Positions 62,505 to 64,000 of a DNA stretch of 64,000 nt are shown here, piece after piece. The notes under the pieces were generated by a model. The model saw nothing but the letters and a program-made list of their open reading frames with translations, was not told the DNA's origin and ran no database searches. A program made the position numbers and the translations under genes. The stretch is from GCA-002708315 sp964460905 (GTDB lineage: Bacteria; Bacteroidota; Bacteroidia; Bacteroidales; F082): contig CAYWRM010000012.1 of NCBI GenBank assembly GCA_964460905.1, positions 1 through 64,000 of the forward strand. Reading direction: 5' to 3'. Every line of letters begins with the position of its first letter. The first letter of the stretch is position 1.

Positions 62505-62888
62505 TTATCTTAAGTTAACAAACTCCCAGGCTTTATCAATATCTTTCGCGTCAAAATACTTCATAGCCCTTCCTTTTTTGGATTTGTTATAATCCAGGCT
62601 TTCCATTCCGATAGCAATTTTTTCCACTTTTGAATGCCCTACCATAGCAATATGCTTACAATGCTCAATGTTTTTCATCGAGAACAAAGCATCGTTAATA
62701 ATTGTTTTAAATGAAATATGGCTTACGGGTAGTTGATCGATTTTAAACAGAATATTTAGTTGTTGTTGTCCATCGTTCAGCATCTCTTCGAACCAATTTT
62801 CAAATTGTTGTAGGTCTTCCTGAATGTATTCATCTACAATTTCTACAGCAAGAACATATTCACGTTCTGATTCTAATTTTTTAATCAT
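62505..62888 (-). CDS. SpoIIAA-like STAS domain protein
   Basis: 127 residues. Alternating strands and helices with LNILFKIDQLP, CKHIAMVGHSKVEKIAIGM and KYFDAKDIDKAWEFVN match the SpoIIAA-like (PF11964-type) family. These are small cytosolic proteins of unproven role. It stands alone beside the defence operon and is not coupled to it. Confidence 0.78.
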   Translation of the reverse strand: MIKKLESEREYVLAVEIVDEYIQEDLQQFENWFEEMLNDGQQQLNILFKIDQLPVSHISFKTIINDALFSMKNIEHCKHIAMVGHSKVEKIAIGMESLDYNKSKKGRAMKYFDAKDIDKAWEFVNLR

Positions 62889-63037
62889 AATGGTTTCTTT
62901 AATTAGTGCTAGTTTGTAAAATTACTAAAAAACACAAGAATTTCAAAAACAAATCAAGATTTGTAAATATGTTTATGAATGACATCTTCAAATGTTAAAC
63001 ATTCATAAGTTTTTCCTTTAAAAATATAAATTGATTG

Positions 63038-63045
63038 TACATTTG
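63038..63045 (+). promoter_or_regulatory. -7 promoter box of the small lipoprotein gene
   Basis: TACATTTG fits TAnnTTTG, 29 nt before ATG 63075. No TTTG -33 box is evident. Confidence 0.4.
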
Positions 63046-63074
63046 CAATACGATAAAAAAGAAAAAGATTATAA

Positions 63075-63482
63075 ATGATGAAACAATTTTTTAGACTATC
63101 TGGATTAATGATTGCTTTGGCAATATTCTTTAGTTCATGTGGTGGTTCTCCTGAAAGCAAACTAATTGGAACCTGGAAAGCTCAAAAAGTAGAAACAGAT
63201 TTTGACGAGCAATATACAACTCCCGAAATGTTACGTCAGGTTGTTGAAATGCAAAAGGAAACATATTTTAGAATTACCGATGATTCTACATTAGTTATAA
63301 TCTCACCGGGTAATACTCATGAAACCAAATGGACACTCAACCCTGAAGATCAGGCCATAACATATTTTTTTGAGGGTAGCCCTAACTATCTTAATAGCCT
63401 TGGGACACTTACTGAAAGTAAAATTGTTAGTAAATCAAAAACACCCCTGGGTATTATTACCATATATTACGAAAAAGAATAA
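63075..63482 (+). CDS. Small lipoprotein, lipocalin-like
   Basis: 135 residues; ATGs at 63075 and 63078 are both possible. The lipobox IFFSSC gives the lipidated Cys near residue 22. LIGTWKAQKVETDF and the following short beta strands (YFRITDDSTLVII, THETKWTLNPEDQAITYFF) resemble lipocalin-like small lipoproteins of Bacteroidota. Function unknown. It converges on lnt, ending 18 nt away. Confidence 0.72.
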   Translation: MMKQFFRLSGLMIALAIFFSSCGGSPESKLIGTWKAQKVETDFDEQYTTPEMLRQVVEMQKETYFRITDDSTLVIISPGNTHETKWTLNPEDQAITYFFEGSPNYLNSLGTLTESKIVSKSKTPLGIITIYYEKE

Positions 63483-63500
63483 GAGATAGAAGTTGGAAGT

Positions 63501-64000
63501 TTAATTCGGTTTTCTAACTCCTGACTTCTTCCGTAAATATCCTTGTGTAAAAGCAATTAGAATTAACAAGGCGCTCACAAAAGCCGAAGCTCGCGCAATA
63601 TAATCTCCATTTTCTGTATAATAAGTTTTTTGATAATTGGCATTTAATGTTTGCTGAATTACAGCAGGTTCCCAATATGGAGTTTGTTGGAGTATATCAC
63701 CACGCTGGTTTATAAAAGCCGAAATTCCTGTATTTGCTGATCTTGCAACACTCCGTCGGGTTTCAATTGCTCGAAGTACTGAAAACAAAAAGTGCTGTTT
63801 GTATCCGGGAGTATTTCCCCACCAACCATCATTTGTAATAACAAATATTAAACCTGCACCCAGATTTATCGAATTGGCAACAAATTCGCCATAAACAGAT
63901 TCATAACAAATTATTGGTGAAATGCTAATGCTATCGGAGTTTGACATTATCACCGGATGGTCTTCTCTACCCAGAGTTCCTGTTGTGCCACCCAGATCAA
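63501..64000 (-). CDS. lnt: Apolipoprotein N-acyltransferase, C-terminal part (start beyond window)
   Basis: The frame is open from stop TAA (63501-63503) to the right edge, about 165 codons. The nitrilase-like active site has Cys in SPIICYESVYGEFV; TNDGWWGNTPGYKQHFLFSVLRAIETRRSVARSANTGIS is split over the usual motifs TNDGWWG and RAIETRR-ARSANTG. A last membrane helix (FVSALLILIAFTQGYL) and a basic tail follow. Lnt adds the third acyl chain to lipoproteins in the inner membrane. The N-terminus and membrane part lie outside the window. Confidence 0.9.
   Translation of the reverse strand, partial: DLGGTTGTLGREDHPVIMSNSDSISISPIICYESVYGEFVANSINLGAGLIFVITNDGWWGNTPGYKQHFLFSVLRAIETRRSVARSANTGISAFINQRGDILQQTPYWEPAVIQQTLNANYQKTYYTENGDYIARASAFVSALLILIAFTQGYLRKKSGVRKPN

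Noticed and set aside
62954..63160. 68-codon minus-strand frame
   Set aside because: It is antisense to the start and signal peptide of the lipoprotein gene at 63075 and has no recognisable feature.

Overview
This window is AT-rich chromosomal DNA from a Bacteroidota bacterium, most likely of the Bacteroidales/Marinilabiliales type. The evidence is direct. There are large secreted proteins ending in type IX secretion (T9SS) sorting domains, a Bacteroidota-style ribosomal protein L32, AraC regulators with a membrane-embedded sensor half, BNR/VPS10 propeller proteins, and promoters of the Bacteroidota type (TTTG about 20 nt before TAnnTTTG) at several starts. I saw no rRNA or tRNA gene, no CRISPR array and no phage structural gene.

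Layout. Bases 1-15065 are a surface-protein region on the minus strand. Three giant paralogues share one C-terminal module (<1-3843, 4473-10430, 12180-15065). Two of them are followed by a tiny secreted protein with a Pro-Ile-Gly, membrane helix, basic-tail ending (4172-4393 and 11912-12169). A 7TM-AraC regulator (10643-11881) sits between them, and two matching sites lie in the promoter region it shares with the 1985-residue protein. Bases 15269-25567 hold housekeeping and catabolic genes: PHP phosphatase, EEP hydrolase, fabH, rpmF, yceD, a TrkA_C membrane protein, and a five-module FeS/flavin oxidoreductase divergent from a PutA-type proline dehydrogenase. Bases 25853-38478 carry a VPS10-like propeller protein, a two-gene secreted/LRR unit, a GNAT, a pair of putative K+ channels, a miniature T9SS protein, a propeller lipoprotein and an LtaS/MdoB-like enzyme. 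Bases 38724-45138 hold an Lrp regulator divergent from aminotransferase and RidA genes, then a DEAD-box helicase, YwbE and RNase R.

Bases 45389-52276 run from a CrtC-like lipoprotein to an apparent TetR-controlled export operon: TetR, RND/MMPL pump, an IVP four-helix-bundle protein, a LolA-like protein and a DUF1302-like barrel. The TetR and RND starts are preceded by the same 12-mer. AT-rich palindromic spacers surround the IVP gene.

Bases 52707-62203 are a compact six-gene defence operon with every junction overlapping: Vsr nickase, C5-cytosine methyltransferase, GHKL (MutL/MORC-like) ATPase, Z1 helicase, PD-(D/E)XK nuclease and AIPR protein. It is bracketed by imperfect direct repeats (52616-52668 and 62218-62268), as expected of a cassette that moved as a unit. 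The window ends with a STAS protein, a small lipoprotein and the C-terminal part of lnt.

Smaller observations include a MITE-like element whose 3-bp target duplication coincides with the fabH stop codon, and tandem-repeat arrays lying directly after two stop codons.
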